A stretch of 64,000 nucleotides of DNA from CAZCSJ01 sp964501445 (GTDB lineage: Bacteria > Patescibacteriota > Minisyncoccia > Sungbacterales > HO2-52-23), in contig CAZCSJ010000001.1 in assembly GCA_964501445.1 (NCBI GenBank), positions 12,775 to 76,774 on the forward strand. Reading direction: 5' to 3'. Below are positions 1-8,305 of this stretch, one piece after another. A model generated the notes under the pieces. The model worked only from the letters and a program-made list of their open reading frames with translations. It did not search any database and had not been told where the DNA came from. The position numbers were made by a program, and so were the translations under genes. Positions within the stretch are counted from its first letter, which is position 1, and each line of letters opens with the position of its first letter.

Positions 1-297
1 TATAGAGATATGTTCGGCAAAATACCCCATACCCGTTCCTACATCAAGACATCTTTCATATTTTTTATCTGAAATAAGTTGTATGGAAGAATACACCTGT
101 TCGGTATTTTTATTTCTTCCCCACGGATCAATATCTTTCTTGTATACATCCTCCATATCCCATTTTTTCTTTAGATCAAAAAGAAAAACTACTGGGTTCT
201 TCAAAAATTTTGTAAAGAAATCAATCATCGTGATATACCACATGGCCGCAGGTGCTATTCTTATAGGCATTTTACCGCGAGCGCAGTTTTCATACAT
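1..297 (-). CDS. SAM-dependent methyltransferase, N-terminal part (cut by window edge)
   Basis: Reading the minus strand from an ATG at 297 gives 99 uninterrupted codons that run off the left edge. The last visible residues contain CLDVGTGMGYFAEHIS, which matches motif I (D/E-x-G-x-G-x-G) of class I S-adenosylmethionine-dependent methyltransferases. The preceding stretch, with DPWG about 25 residues before motif I, resembles NodS-like or sugar/lipid methyltransferases of gene clusters for surface glycans, but the substrate cannot be told. The coding region is AT-rich (roughly 38% GC) compared with its neighbours and ends next to a tRNA gene, so it may belong to a transferred segment lying mainly outside the window. 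Only the first third of the protein is visible. Confidence 0.7.
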   Translation of the reverse strand, partial: MYENCARGKMPIRIAPAAMWYITMIDFFTKFLKNPVVFLFDLKKKWDMEDVYKKDIDPWGRNKNTEQVYSSIQLISDKKYERCLDVGTGMGYFAEHISI

Positions 298-336
298 TTT
301 CTCTTGGGAACTCCATTCGTAGGACTCCCAGTAATG

Positions 337-409
337 CTGCCGGGCCAGGGATCGAACCTGGAGTCTTTTGGTCCAGAGCCAAACGTGTTACCAATTACAC
401 CACCCGGCA
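337..409 (-). tRNA. tRNA-Gln (anticodon CUG)
   Basis: The minus strand folds into a 73-nt cloverleaf. The acceptor stem is TGCCGGG/CCCGGCA with discriminator G, the anticodon stem TTTGG/CCAAA encloses loop CTCTGGA with anticodon CTG, and the T arm is CCAGG/CCTGG. The CCA end is not encoded. CUG reads CAG, so a UUG isoacceptor would be expected elsewhere in the genome. Confidence 0.95.
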
Positions 410-419
410 ATACGAAAAA

Positions 420-451
420 ATGAAAGCGTTCCGATAACACGGAACGCTTTC
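420..451 (-). terminator. Intrinsic terminator downstream of ftsX
   Basis: A 12-bp stem TGAAAGCGTTCC/GGAACGCTTTCA with an 8-nt loop is followed on the minus strand by a run of six T. It lies 34 nt after the ftsX stop and before tRNA-Gln, so it ends the ftsE-ftsX transcript. Confidence 0.85.
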
Positions 452-485
452 ATTGTAGGCGAAACGGGTGAATTTTTCAATCTCG

Positions 486-1391
486 TCAGATGTGCAGATA
501 CCGACGAATCGCGATGGCGCTTGAAATGACGCCAAGCCCCACTCCTGCAACGAGCATCACCAAGAAAAACTCCCAGAAATTCGTGAGGAAATAATTCTGG
601 AGATTGAAACTTGGAACCAACACGCTGATTTTTGGAGAAAGGGTCCATGCGATCGGAAAGAAAAGAAGTGTCGTTATCACCGCCGCAACCGCGCCGTAGA
701 GCACCCCGGTTACGAGAAAGGGCCCTCGGATAAACCACTGAGTCGCGCCCACAAGCCGCATGATGCCGATTTCTTCCCGCATGGTGTAAATCGCAAGACG
801 CACGGTGTTAAACGCCACAAGGACCGCAGTGAAGGCAAGGAGTACTATGAGCCCCGCACCCAGACGCCGCGTGGTTCCCAGAATCGCGCCGAGGCGGTCA
901 ATCACCATCTGATTTTCAAAGTAATTCACCTTGTCCACAACTGGATAGTTTTTATCAAGCAAAAACTCGCTGATGGACGCATACTCAGCCGCGTCTTTTG
1001 CTTTGATATTTACACTCGCCACAAGAGGGTTTTCGCCCAGTTCCTCCAGCGCATCAAGGATGAGGGCGTTACCGCTGTGCTTCTGACGGAAAATGACCAA
1101 CGCCTCGTCCCGCGAGATATACGAAACCTCGGCAACCGCCGGAAGCGACTCAAGGTCGTGCTTCACCGAAAGAATCCCCTCCTCCGGCGCATCCTCTTTG
1201 AAATACACCGTCACGTCAATTTTTTCCTCAAGTGCCGCAATCACGGTTGATGTGAGTGCAGAGAGAAATACGAGATTCCCGAGCACAAAGAGTGCCAGCA
1301 CCATAATCAAAACCGTTGCGGTGGAGAGCCAGCCGTTGCGGCGGAAACTGAGATATCCTGCATAAATAATTCTCCGAAGATTTACGAGCAT
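486..1391 (-). CDS. ftsX: FtsX, permease-like subunit of the FtsEX divisome ABC complex
   Basis: The 301-residue membrane protein has the FtsX layout: a short cytoplasmic N terminus, TM1 at about 22-46, an extracytoplasmic domain at about 48-165, then TM2 (about 168-192), TM3 (about 212-236) and TM4 (about 271-292). The cytoplasmic coupling segment EEIGIMRLVGAT after TM2 is the most recognisable family signature. FtsX passes ATP-hydrolysis signals from FtsE to peptidoglycan hydrolases outside the cell during division. It follows ftsE in the same direction, as in most bacteria, but a 170-bp inverted-repeat element separates the two genes instead of the usual overlap. A strong terminator follows. 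Confidence 0.95.
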   Translation of the reverse strand: MLVNLRRIIYAGYLSFRRNGWLSTATVLIMVLALFVLGNLVFLSALTSTVIAALEEKIDVTVYFKEDAPEEGILSVKHDLESLPAVAEVSYISRDEALVIFRQKHSGNALILDALEELGENPLVASVNIKAKDAAEYASISEFLLDKNYPVVDKVNYFENQMVIDRLGAILGTTRRLGAGLIVLLAFTAVLVAFNTVRLAIYTMREEIGIMRLVGATQWFIRGPFLVTGVLYGAVAAVITTLLFFPIAWTLSPKISVLVPSFNLQNYFLTNFWEFFLVMLVAGVGLGVISSAIAIRRYLHI

Positions 1392-1423
1392 ATATACATT
1401 ATAACATATCCACTACAATCCTG

Positions 1424-1559
1424 AATCTGCCTGATGTGATTTTGAAACCATGGGAGGAGGAATTTGCTTGGTTCCGCTTTAGCGGAAAATTCCGACGACC
1501 ATGAGCGCAGCGCACCGCTGGAGTGCGCAAGCGTGTTGAAAAATCACATCAGGCAGATT
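1424..1559. repeat. Long inverted-repeat element between ftsE and ftsX
   Basis: Perfect 20-bp arms (1424-1443 and 1540-1559, core CTGCCTGATGTGATTTT) enclose about 96 bp that hold further hairpins (CCGCTTTAGCGG; GCGCAC...GTGCGC) and the motif GACCATGAGCGC, which resembles the GGGCATGGTC core of the large elements flanking rny. It fills the gap between ftsE stop and ftsX start. No ORF is supported here. Confidence 0.75.
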
Positions 1560-1562
1560 CAC

Positions 1563-2243
<681 letters not shown>

Positions 2244-2245
2244 AT

Positions 2246-2349
2246 CGCGATGCCAATATACGAATGCATACTAATTATACTAATATAATATATGGTGAGC
2301 GTAGTCGAACCATTCGTATCATTGGTATAATTCGTATATTCGCATCGTA
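2246..2349. repeat. GCGATGC/ATACGAAT hairpin element (copy 1)
   Basis: The element fills the gap between the prfB stop and the ftsE start. Its arms contain repeated ATAC(G/T)AAT units and end in CGATGC/GCATCG. The loop carries GGTTCGACTACGCTCACC, a variant of the CCTTCGAC...GCTCAGG family, so one repeat sits inside another. Related copies lie at 24711, 36926, 39743 and 48508. Confidence 0.8.
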
Positions 2350-3445
2350 TTAGGAGCGGAGCTCCGCTTCTATAAACTCATCCAATTCTCCGTCCAGCAC
2401 CTTATCAATCTGGGAAGTCTCCGCCCCTGTCCGGTGGTCTTTTACCATCTGATACGGGTGCATCACATACGAACGGATCTGACTCCCCCACTCAATTGCC
2501 ACTTTTTCTTGCCGGATGCCTTGGCGCTCTTTTTCCTGCTGCTGGAGCCGGAACTGATAGAGACGCGAGCGCAAAAGACCCATTGCGACTTCCCTGTTTC
2601 TCTCCTGCGAACGCTCCACCTGCGATGCGACCTGGAGTCCCGTCGGCAGATGGGTGATGCGAACCGCGGTCTCGCGCTTATTCACATTCTGTCCTCCCGG
2701 ACCGGATGAGCGAAAAAAATCAATTTTCAAATCCTCGGCTGTAATCTCCACTTCTTCGGGCGCGACAAATTCGGGCATCACGTCCACCAGCGCAAACGAG
2801 GTGTGGCGGAGCGACTGCGACGAAAATGGGGAAATGCGCACGAGCCGATGCACGCCAGATTCTTTTTTCAAATATCCGTAGGCATACTCCCCCGCTATTG
2901 CAATCGTCGCGTTCTTCACTCCCCATCCGGAAGGACCGTTCTGTTCGCCCCAATGTTCATGAATTGTTTTGATACTCCATCCGCGCTGTTCCGCAAATCT
3001 CCGAAACATCCGAATGAGAATTGCCGCCCAATCCTCCGCGTCTTTCCCGCCCGCACCCGCATACATCGAGAGCACGGCGTTTCCTTTATCATACTTCCCC
3101 GAGAGAAAGAGTTCCAACTCAATCCGATGAAGCTCTTTTTCAAGGGCAGCGACGCGCGATGCAGTCTCGGAAACCAGTGTGTCATCCTCTTGGGCAATCC
3201 CGAGAAGCGTACGGAGATCAACGGTATCAGCATACATGCGATCCCATCGCTCTATCTCGCGTTTCAGCGCGGCGGCTTCTTTGCTTATTTCCCCCGCTCG
3301 CTCTGTATCGCTCCAGAACTCCGGACGCGCCATTTCAACCTCCATCCGCGCGACATCGTGCCGCTTTCGCTCAATATCAAAGACGGTCCGCCAACTGGCG
3401 GATGTGAGTTTCAAGCGAATCAATTCGTTCCCGCAATTCGTTCAT
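2350..3445 (-). CDS. prfB: Peptide chain release factor 2, with programmed +1 frameshift
   Basis: RF2 recognises UGA and UAA and triggers peptidyl-tRNA hydrolysis. The frame-0 reading starts at the ATG at 3445 (MNELRERIDSLETHIRQLAD) and meets CTT-TGA at 3382-3377. Slipping +1 over the T at 3379 continues as DIERKRHDVARMEVEM, giving about 364 residues. This is the classical autoregulatory RF2 frameshift. The body has the SPF tripeptide (ISPFSSQS), which gives UGA specificity, and the catalytic GGQ (SSGPGGQNVNK). Upstream of the slip site is GGCGGA, a weak Shine-Dalgarno-like stimulator, inside the palindrome TCCGCCAACTGGCGGA (plus strand, 3387-3402). Opening only the +1 frame from a TTG at 3423 would miss the true N terminus. 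Confidence 0.93.
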
Positions 3446-3480
3446 ATCGTTCCCATTCTACCATCCCGCAATTCAAAAAG

Positions 3481-3512
3481 AAAGAGGCCCCGCGAGCTCG
3501 CGGGGCCTCTTT
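3481..3512 (-). terminator. Intrinsic terminator downstream of hsp20
   Basis: A GC-rich perfect stem GAGGCCCCGCGAG/CTCGCGGGGCCTC is followed by TTTCTTTTT on the minus strand. It lies 13 nt after the hsp20 stop and upstream of prfB. Confidence 0.9.
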
Positions 3513-3524
3513 CGTTTTGATTAC

Positions 3525-3962
3525 TCACGTAACCTTCACTTTTACTTTTTGCGTTCCCCTCCTCTTCTTAGGAAGGACAATCGTGAGAAGACCGTGCTTC
3601 AATTGCGCTTCTGCCCGTTCATCATCCACTTCTTCCGGAAGAATGACCGAGCGGGAAAATGTCCCCCAAAAGAGTTCTTTGTAGTAGTAGTGCTCATCGT
3701 GCACTTCGTCTATCCGTTCACGCTTGCCGCGGATTCCCACCATATCGTCGGTGATGGACACGTCCAAATCCTCGGGCCGCACTCCCGCGACAGTTGACTG
3801 AATCACGATCGCGTCGCCCTTGTCGTAGATATCAACGGTGAGTTCCCCTTCTTCGTCCACTTCCGGTTCGGATGCCGGGGCGATGACGGCCGGTTTCTCT
3901 TCTGTCTCAATCTTCAATCGTGTGCCGGCAAGATGAGGAGATTGTATGTTATTTTCACTCAT
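3525..3962 (-). CDS. Hsp20/alpha-crystallin small heat-shock protein
   Basis: A 145-residue protein with an acidic N-terminal arm and a complete alpha-crystallin domain from about residue 41 (VDIYDKGDAIVIQSTVAGV, then RPEDLDVSITDDMVGIRGKR and GTFSRSVILPEEVD). It ends in a basic tail (KKRRGTQKVKVKVT) and has the hydrophobic ITIV-like strand (LLTIVLPKK). Such proteins form oligomers that hold unfolding proteins in the cytoplasm. The start overlaps the prsW stop by four bases, so the two are translationally coupled. Confidence 0.92.
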   Translation of the reverse strand: MSENNIQSPHLAGTRLKIETEEKPAVIAPASEPEVDEEGELTVDIYDKGDAIVIQSTVAGVRPEDLDVSITDDMVGIRGKRERIDEVHDEHYYYKELFWGTFSRSVILPEEVDDERAEAQLKHGLLTIVLPKKRRGTQKVKVKVT

Positions 3963-4687
3963 ACAGAATCTTTTGATTTTAACTTCTCAAAATCAATGAA
4001 GACCATGACCGCCATCGTGGAGAGGAGCAGAATGATGTAGTAGATCCCCTGCGATGACGTTTCCATAATCAGTATAAAATAGTTGAAGGCGGTGTGCAAG
4101 ATGGCGGCAAGGAGAATGCCAAGCCACAGGAAATGATGGCGGTAGTGCGAGAACCATGCGCGCGCGAGAAAGAAGCCCACAATGCCCGAAGAGAGCGCGT
4201 GGAGCAAATTTGCGCCCAAAAAGCGGTTTGCCGTAACTTGGATCCCAGAAAGGAAGCTGTCGTGGAAGAGCGGAATTAAGAAAAGCGCGTTTTCAAGCGC
4301 GGCAAAGCCAAGGGCCGCGGTCATCATATAGACCATTGCGTCAATGGGTTCATCGAAGTCCGGACGCCCGAGGATAAAAAATTTAACCGGCAGATATTTT
4401 ATATATTCTTCAATAAGCGCGATCCCAAAGAAGAGCACGATAGGATTTGTCATGGGATTTGCGCCGCGGAAGCAGGAACCGGAATTTGCAAAAATCCACA
4501 CGCATTCAAATGCGAGCGCAAGAAACGCGGCGAGCATCCCCCCGACAAAGGTGAGAAGCAGGAAGCGTTTTGGTTCGGGGTGCGCGTCTTCGCGAAGGTA
4601 AAAAACGAGCCAGAGGATTGGCGGGAGAAATGTGAGCAGGAGATAGCCGGCGTTGGTGCCGATGATGGCGGCGGTTATTTGGGCCAC
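3959..4687 (-). CDS. PrsW-family intramembrane metalloprotease
   Basis: A 242-residue polytopic membrane protein with about seven hydrophobic segments. The family motifs are present: EEYIKYLPVKFF (the EExxK active-site glutamates), an internal ALGFAALEN segment, and conserved histidines in LLHALSSGIVG and ILHTAFNYF. PrsW proteases (CPBP-like fold) cleave transmembrane substrates such as anti-sigma factors; the substrate here is unknown. It is co-transcribed with hsp20, which suggests a link to envelope or protein-folding stress. Confidence 0.85.
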   Translation of the reverse strand: MAQITAAIIGTNAGYLLLTFLPPILWLVFYLREDAHPEPKRFLLLTFVGGMLAAFLALAFECVWIFANSGSCFRGANPMTNPIVLFFGIALIEEYIKYLPVKFFILGRPDFDEPIDAMVYMMTAALGFAALENALFLIPLFHDSFLSGIQVTANRFLGANLLHALSSGIVGFFLARAWFSHYRHHFLWLGILLAAILHTAFNYFILIMETSSQGIYYIILLLSTMAVMVFIDFEKLKSKDSV

Positions 4688-4691
4688 AAAT

Positions 4692-4746
4692 GAGAAGTAA
4701 GAATTAAGGACGATACGACTTTTCCTTGATTCCTGCTTCTTGATTC
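4692..4746. repeat. Inverted repeat between valS and prsW
   Basis: Arms AGAAGTAAGAATTAAGGA and TCCTTGATTCCTGCTTCTTG pair imperfectly. The arms are degenerate tandem words of AAGAATCAAGGA type, one of several unrelated families with this design in the window. Confidence 0.5.
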
Positions 4747-4748
4747 TA

Positions 4749-6860
4749 TCATTTAGGCCATGATTCTACCAGTAGCATCCGTTTATCTTTTGTGTGGAGG
4801 TGGCACCAGATCTCTTCGGTGACAAACGGCATGAATGGGTGGAGGAGTTTAAGGGAAGTTGCGAGGGTGTGGAGGAGGATGTGCTGTGTAGATTCCTTCA
4901 GTTTGGGGTCTGCGAGCTGTGTTTTGCTCGCTTCAAGATATTTGTCGCAGAATTGGTGCCAGAAGAAATCGTAGAGTGTGTGGAGTGCGGGGCCGAATTC
5001 GTATTTTTCTATTTTCTCACTCACGGTCTTTTGCATTTTTTTGAGTTGAGTGAGAATTCTCTTATCGGCAAGAGTTTTTGGACGAGGTTTCAGGTTGTCC
5101 CTCGACTTCGCTCGGGATATATTTCCTGAGCCATTCGGCACTGAGCTCATGGCCGAAGTGCTTGTCGAAGGATAGGTGGTGGCGTGCAAATTACTTAACA
5201 CAAACCGCGATGCGTTCCAGATTTTGTTTGCAAACTTCTTCCCTGCAACCACATGCTCCTCAGACCAATGGATATCCTGATTGCCCATTGCCTGCCAGAT
5301 GAGACCGAAGCGAGTTGCATCCGCGCCGTAGCGCGAGATTAAATCCATCGGGTCAATGCCGGTGCCGAGCGACTTTGACATCCGCTTGCCGTCTTTGGTG
5401 AGAATAGTCGCATGGATAATTACATCTTTGAATGGGTCCTTGCCCGTAAATTCTTTTCCAGAAAACACCATCCGTGTAACCCAAAGATTGATAATATCCC
5501 GCGCGGTTGATAATACCTGTGTGGGATAAAATGTTTTTAGGTCCTTACCTTTTGACAGTGTGGCAAACGGCCAGAGCGCGGAGGAAAACCATGTGTCCAA
5601 CACATCATCTACTCCGTCAATCGGGATCTTGTGTCCCCACCAGATTTGGCGCGAGATGCACCAGTCCTTTATATTTTTCAGCCAGTCAAAATATACTTTT
5701 TCCCAACGTTTGGGGTGAAAGCGTATTTTGCCGGATTTTACCGATTGCGTGGCCATCTTGGCGAGTTCCCCCATTTTCAAAAACCACTGCAAACTCGGCA
5801 TCGGCTCAATGACTGTTGCGCACCGATAACAGACCGCGACGTTGTGCGTATAGGGCTTTTCTGAAACAATGAGTCCTTTTTTGCGAAGGTCTTCTGTAAT
5901 TTGTTTCCGCGCTTCGGCAACCGGTAGCCCCGCGTATTTTTCCGCGAGCTCGGTCATCTTGCCGTCCGGGCCGATTACTTTTTTTACTTCAAGGCCGTGT
6001 TTTTCCGCGAGTTCAAAGTCGTGGATGTCGTGCGCCGGTGTTACTTTCATCGCACCTGTTCCGAACTCCATATCCACGCTCGGGTCTCCGACCACTTTCA
6101 TTTTCCGCGGCCCGAGAACGGTTTCCACATCTAGTTCTTTTCCAATATATTTTTTGTAGCGCGCGTCTTTAGGGTTTACCGCAATTGCGGTATCCCCTAC
6201 TTTTGTCTCGGGGCGCACCGTGCCGATTGTAAGCGGCCCATATTTAATTGAGTACCATGTTACTTTTTCTTCTTTGTACTCAAGTTCCAAATCCGACAAG
6301 CTCGTGCGGCACCGCGTGCACCAATTCACCACGCGCTCCGCGCGATATATCCACCCCTTTTTGTAGTAATGCAAAAATGCCTCCTCAACCGCCTTTTGAT
6401 AATCGGGGTCCATGGTGAAGCGCGTGCGAGACCAATCCATTGAGGAGCCGAGCTTCTTGAATTGCCCCAAAATGATGTGGCCGTATTTCTCTTTCCACTC
6501 CCAGACCTTTTCAAGAAATTTCTCGCGGCCGAGCTCGTGGCGCGAGATACCCTGTTTTCGTAAATCTTTCTCCACCACATTTTGCGTGGCAATTCCCGCA
6601 TGGTCCGTGCCCGGAAGCCAGAGGGTTTTAAACCCCTCCATTCGTTTTTTGCGAATCAAAATATCCTGAATTACGGCATTCAAGGCGTGGCCCATGTGGA
6701 GCGAGCCCGTAACATTGGGCGGAGGAACGGTGATGGTGTAGGACTTCGCGCGTTTGCCGGGCAATTTATCCGGATTAAAAAAACCGGATCGTTCCCACTT
6801 TCGATAGACCGTTTCCTCAACGGATTTAGGGTCGTATTGGGGTGTTAGCTCTTTTCTCAT
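4749..6860 (-). CDS. valS: Valyl-tRNA synthetase
   Basis: A class I synthetase of 703 residues, shorter than the usual 850-950. The HIGH signature is HMGH in PPNVTGSLHMGHALN, the KMSKS signature is RMSKSLGTG, and the CP1 editing region (GTGAMKVTPAHDIHDFELA) and anticodon-binding helical domain follow in order. Two oddities: the catalytic domain goes directly from HKIPIDG to VDDVLDTWFSSALWPF, skipping the roughly 30-40-residue Cys-rich insertion seen in most bacterial ValRS. Also, about 25 residues in the linker before the anticodon-binding domain (from PSTSTSAMSS to AKSRDN) are encoded by a palindromic repeat (5099-5173). No partner gene is needed; the flanking genes are unrelated. Confidence 0.96.
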   Translation of the reverse strand: MRKELTPQYDPKSVEETVYRKWERSGFFNPDKLPGKRAKSYTITVPPPNVTGSLHMGHALNAVIQDILIRKKRMEGFKTLWLPGTDHAGIATQNVVEKDLRKQGISRHELGREKFLEKVWEWKEKYGHIILGQFKKLGSSMDWSRTRFTMDPDYQKAVEEAFLHYYKKGWIYRAERVVNWCTRCRTSLSDLELEYKEEKVTWYSIKYGPLTIGTVRPETKVGDTAIAVNPKDARYKKYIGKELDVETVLGPRKMKVVGDPSVDMEFGTGAMKVTPAHDIHDFELAEKHGLEVKKVIGPDGKMTELAEKYAGLPVAEARKQITEDLRKKGLIVSEKPYTHNVAVCYRCATVIEPMPSLQWFLKMGELAKMATQSVKSGKIRFHPKRWEKVYFDWLKNIKDWCISRQIWWGHKIPIDGVDDVLDTWFSSALWPFATLSKGKDLKTFYPTQVLSTARDIINLWVTRMVFSGKEFTGKDPFKDVIIHATILTKDGKRMSKSLGTGIDPMDLISRYGADATRFGLIWQAMGNQDIHWSEEHVVAGKKFANKIWNASRFVLSNLHATTYPSTSTSAMSSVPNGSGNISRAKSRDNLKPRPKTLADKRILTQLKKMQKTVSEKIEKYEFGPALHTLYDFFWHQFCDKYLEASKTQLADPKLKESTQHILLHTLATSLKLLHPFMPFVTEEIWCHLHTKDKRMLLVESWPK
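5099..5173 (-). repeat. In-frame palindromic insertion in valS
   Basis: The core CCTCGACTTCGCTCGGG...CTTGTCGAAGGA is interrupted by the smaller palindrome CATTCGGCACTGAGCTCATG. An almost identical 75-bp composite is in the glycosyltransferase gene at 59779-59853, where it is read in a different frame. It adds about 25 codons to valS without a stop. Confidence 0.85.
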
Positions 6861-6900
6861 GCATGTATTGTATGCGGAACTCCGTGACGAGTAAATAGAA

Positions 6901-6950
6901 ATTTATTCGTCATACCCACTGACGATCGTCAGAGAGGATGACGAATAAAT
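6901..6950 (-). terminator. Hairpin downstream of tsaD
   Basis: Arms ATTTATTCGTCAT and ATGACGAATAAAT flank an inner palindrome TGACGATCGTCA. It begins at the tsaD stop codon on the minus strand and could end that transcript, although no long T run follows. Confidence 0.55.
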
Positions 6951-8281
6951 CATCTGCGGGAATTGATGGTGAGGTTTGGATGCGCTTCCAGTTTCTTCCA
7001 GGGCTTTCCGCCAGCTGGCGGATTGCCTGTGAAGTATGCCGCGAGTGCGATCATGAGGGCGTTGTCGCCGGTCAACGATGAATTAGGAATTAAGAAGTAT
7101 GAATTATGGACTTCTTTTCTTAGTGCTTCCCGGAGTTTTTGTTGTAGCAGATGGTTTGCGGCAACTCCGCCGCCGAGGAGCACGGTTTTGGCTTTGTATT
7201 CTTTTACCGCTCTGACAGTTTTTTTCACGAGTACATCTACAACCGCGTCTTGAAATTCTTTTGCGATCGCAGGGCGCAAGCGGCGTATGTCTGCGGGCTT
7301 CATCTCACGGAGCATATAGAGTACTGCGGTTTTGAGCCCCGAAAAGGAAAAATCGTAATCGTGTGAATGGAGCATGGGTCGCGGGAGTATCACTTTATAA
7401 TTTTTGTATTCCCTCGACTCTGCTCGGGAAATATTTCCTGAGCTTGTCGAAGAACTATCTTTTATACCGCGCGCTATACGCGCGATCTCCGGTCCTCCAG
7501 GGTATGGCAGTCCCAAAAGCCGCGCGACTTTATCGAACGCCTCCCCTGCCGCATCGTCCCGCGTCTCGCCGATTATTTTGAATTTTCCGTGTCCGCGCAT
7601 AAGTACGAGTTCTGTGTGCCCGCCGGATACCAGAAGCGCGAGGGCGGGGAATTTGATAGGTTTTAGGGGGTAGGTTTTAGGGGGTAGGGACTTTGGTATG
7701 AGAGCGGAATATAAATGACCTGCCATGTGGTCGGTTGGAAGCAACGGCACGTTCCAAAGTGCAGAAAGCGCGCGGGCAAAATTCACCCCGACCCAAAGCG
7801 CGGGCGCAAGTCCGGGGCCGTGCGTGACCGCGATTGCGTCTATCTTTGGCGCAGGCAGCGGTGCGATATGTTTTTTGAAGCGAAACAGGAGTTCGGGTTC
7901 ACGTTCGAGGATCAAATTAAGGTTGCCCCTCGACTTCGCTCGGGGAATAATAATTCCTGAGCCTGTCGAAGGATTACTTTTCAGTTTATGCAGTTTTCCT
8001 TCCTTCAGTGCTTTGAGTAAAAGTGGCACGAGATTTTTCTGGTGTTCCCGTTTTGCGAGATTGGGCACCACCCCACCGAATTTTTGGTGTATTTTCACCT
8101 GCGAGGAGATGAGGTTTGCTAATACGCGGATTTTCGCAGATGATAACGCAGATTTACGCAGATTCGTATCCGCGCGGATCCGCGAGGGTTGTTTAATCGG
8201 TGTTAATCCGCGGCCATTGCTGAATTCCGCAATGGCAATTGCGGTTTCATCACAGCTGGTCTCTATCGCGAGAATGCGCAT
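6950..8281 (-). CDS. tsaD: TsaD, tRNA N6-threonylcarbamoyladenosine transferase, enlarged by repeat-encoded insertions
   Basis: TsaD transfers threonylcarbamoyl to A37 of ANN-decoding tRNAs. All core motifs are present: LAIETSCDETA at the N terminus, SQVKIHQKFGGVVPNLA, AVTHGPGLAPALWVG, the metal-binding DHMAGH, VSGGHTELV, DDAAGEAFDKVARLLGLPYP, DFSFSGLKTA and GGGVAAN. At 443 residues it is about 100 longer than usual. The excess lies in six loops that coincide with repeat families: residues about 27-53, about 103-124 (STGSGIIIPRAKSRG), about 198-210 (PPKTYPLKPIKFP), about 278-297 (SSTSSGNISRAESRE), about 399-412 (HNSYFLIPNSSLT), and PPAGGK near the C terminus. All are in frame and between conserved blocks, so the enzyme is probably active. 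Confidence 0.95.
   Translation of the reverse strand: MRILAIETSCDETAIAIAEFSNGRGLTPIKQPSRIRADTNLRKSALSSAKIRVLANLISSQVKIHQKFGGVVPNLAKREHQKNLVPLLLKALKEGKLHKLKSNPSTGSGIIIPRAKSRGNLNLILEREPELLFRFKKHIAPLPAPKIDAIAVTHGPGLAPALWVGVNFARALSALWNVPLLPTDHMAGHLYSALIPKSLPPKTYPLKPIKFPALALLVSGGHTELVLMRGHGKFKIIGETRDDAAGEAFDKVARLLGLPYPGGPEIARIARGIKDSSSTSSGNISRAESREYKNYKVILPRPMLHSHDYDFSFSGLKTAVLYMLREMKPADIRRLRPAIAKEFQDAVVDVLVKKTVRAVKEYKAKTVLLGGGVAANHLLQQKLREALRKEVHNSYFLIPNSSLTGDNALMIALAAYFTGNPPAGGKPWKKLEAHPNLTINSRR
7007..7022. repeat. TCCGCCAGCTGGCGGA palindrome in tsaD
   Basis: A perfect 16-bp palindrome encoding PPAGGK near the TsaD C terminus. The same palindrome or a one-base variant occurs at 3387, 26899, 29869, 39506, 39766 and 51465, in genes and between them. 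Confidence 0.8.
7081..7109. repeat. AATTATGAATT-type repeat in tsaD
   Basis: Degenerate AATTAGG/AATTAAG/AATTATGG words encode the NSYFLIPNSS insertion. The same word family forms intergenic elements at 49903-49978, 51250-51285 and 58490-58536. Confidence 0.65.
7411..7453 (-). repeat. In-frame CCTTCGAC...GTCGAGGG insertion in tsaD (second copy)
   Basis: It encodes SSTSSGNISRAESRE in the same frame as the valS copy and on the same element strand. Confidence 0.85.
7656..7690. repeat. TTTTAGGGGGTAGG tandem repeat in tsaD
   Basis: Two copies of a 17-bp TTTTAGGGGGTAGG word encode PKTYPLKPIKFP in TsaD. Related words form the intergenic element at 33150-33261 and a short array at 37917-37940. Confidence 0.7.
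7927..7973 (-). repeat. In-frame CCTTCGAC...GTCGAGGG insertion in tsaD (first copy)
   Basis: It encodes PSTGSGIIIPRAKSRG. The centre is slightly longer than in other copies (AATTATTATT), and the total insertion keeps the frame. Confidence 0.85.
8124..8214. repeat. ACGCAGATT/ATCCGCGG-type inverted repeat in tsaD
   Basis: Degenerate words ACGCAGATTTACGCAGATT and ATCCGCGCGGATCCGCG, with TTAATCCGCGG at the end, encode about 27 extra residues between the first strand (IAIAEF) and VLANLISSQ of TsaD. Similar wording is known between genes of many bacteria; here it is translated. Confidence 0.7.
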
Positions 8282-8305
8282 AGTGCGCGCATCATAGCGC
8301 GCAGT

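Noticed and set aside
2350..3445. prfB as a pseudogene because of the in-frame TGA
   Set aside because: The CTT-TGA context at codon 22-23 and the perfect continuation in +1 match the programmed RF2 frameshift.
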